From: Aurantiacibacter spongiae
GTDB taxonomy: Bacteria; Pseudomonadota; Alphaproteobacteria; Sphingomonadales; Sphingomonadaceae
NCBI RefSeq assembly: GCF_003815535.1
Contig: NZ_RPFZ01000001.1
Span: forward strand, 2,728,001 to 2,792,000
DNA: 64,000 nucleotides
Reading direction: 5' to 3'
A program made the position numbers and the translations under genes. The notes beneath the pieces are model-generated. The model ran no database searches, was not told where the DNA came from, and saw only the letters and a program-made list of their open reading frames with translations. Every line of letters starts with the position of its first letter. Within the stretch, counting starts at the first letter, position 1. Shown piece after piece: positions 63,984-64,000 of the stretch.

Positions 63984-64000
63984 TCGCAGGTCTCCTGAAG

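Overview
The window is high-GC (mid-60s percent by eye) chromosomal DNA from an alphaproteobacterium, most likely order Sphingomonadales and probably family Erythrobacteraceae. Supporting signs are the C4-type 5-aminolevulinate synthase (HemA), an AspRS of the non-discriminating type, an EcfG-type promoter (GGAAC-N17-CGTT) in front of csbD, a deoxyhypusine-synthase-like gene beside a type III ornithine decarboxylase, Flp pilins, frequent GTG/TTG starts and ATGA/GTGA gene overlaps. I see no insertion sequence, prophage, integrase island or CRISPR array. It reads as mostly core chromosome with a few accessory genes. The family-level placement is inference.

Layout. 1-9 kb: a GGDEF-EAL protein cut by the left edge, an EVE-domain protein, csbD, a ThDP-dependent acetolactate-synthase-like enzyme, an LplT-like MFS carrier, pgsA, a small lipoprotein, a serine hydrolase and oxyR. 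9-16 kb: rnd (upstream of oxyR), aspS, and a three-subunit molybdenum hydroxylase operon with ATGA overlaps. 16-19.4 kb: acpP, fabF, mltG, a 2H phosphoesterase and an elongator tRNA-Met(CAU). 19.5-25.6 kb: an OafA-type acyltransferase and a trehalose cluster (otsB, GH15 hydrolase, otsA). 25.7-31 kb: MAPEG protein, threonine dehydratase, then a polyamine cluster: a DHS-like (probably homospermidine) synthase, a membrane-anchored GNAT protein and an ornithine/lysine decarboxylase preceded by a speF-like RNA leader. 31-41.5 kb: PAS-GGDEF-EAL-PilZ protein, hemA, murI, plsY, dprA, topA and an MFS exporter. 41.5-50.4 kb: lepB-rnc-era, pgi, a Crp-family regulator, an EF-hand lipoprotein, an MscS channel and a DEAD-box helicase. 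50.4-56.1 kb: SIR2-like protein, gor, pccB-like carboxylase, DUF488 and a tandem pair of DUF421/YetF membrane proteins. 56.1-64 kb: aroK-aroB; divergently a small membrane protein, a 617-aa secreted protein, xerD and accA; then an M48 lipoprotein metalloprotease and two Flp pilins at the right edge.

The signals I consider most worth following: (1) the polyamine cluster, with a 12-bp hairpin that pairs with the Shine-Dalgarno sequence of the decarboxylase and an uncharacterised membrane-anchored acetyltransferase between the two biosynthetic genes; (2) a 36-bp element, CGTTTCGC-N10 followed by two 9-mers TGTCACACC, found in the same orientation upstream of both the DHS-like gene and lepB, about 16.7 kb apart; (3) a solitary SIR2-like protein; (4) a probable ATC start codon for otsA; (5) a 47-52-residue membrane protein translationally coupled to an unknown 617-aa exported protein. 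No clearly novel multi-gene defence or mobile system is visible.
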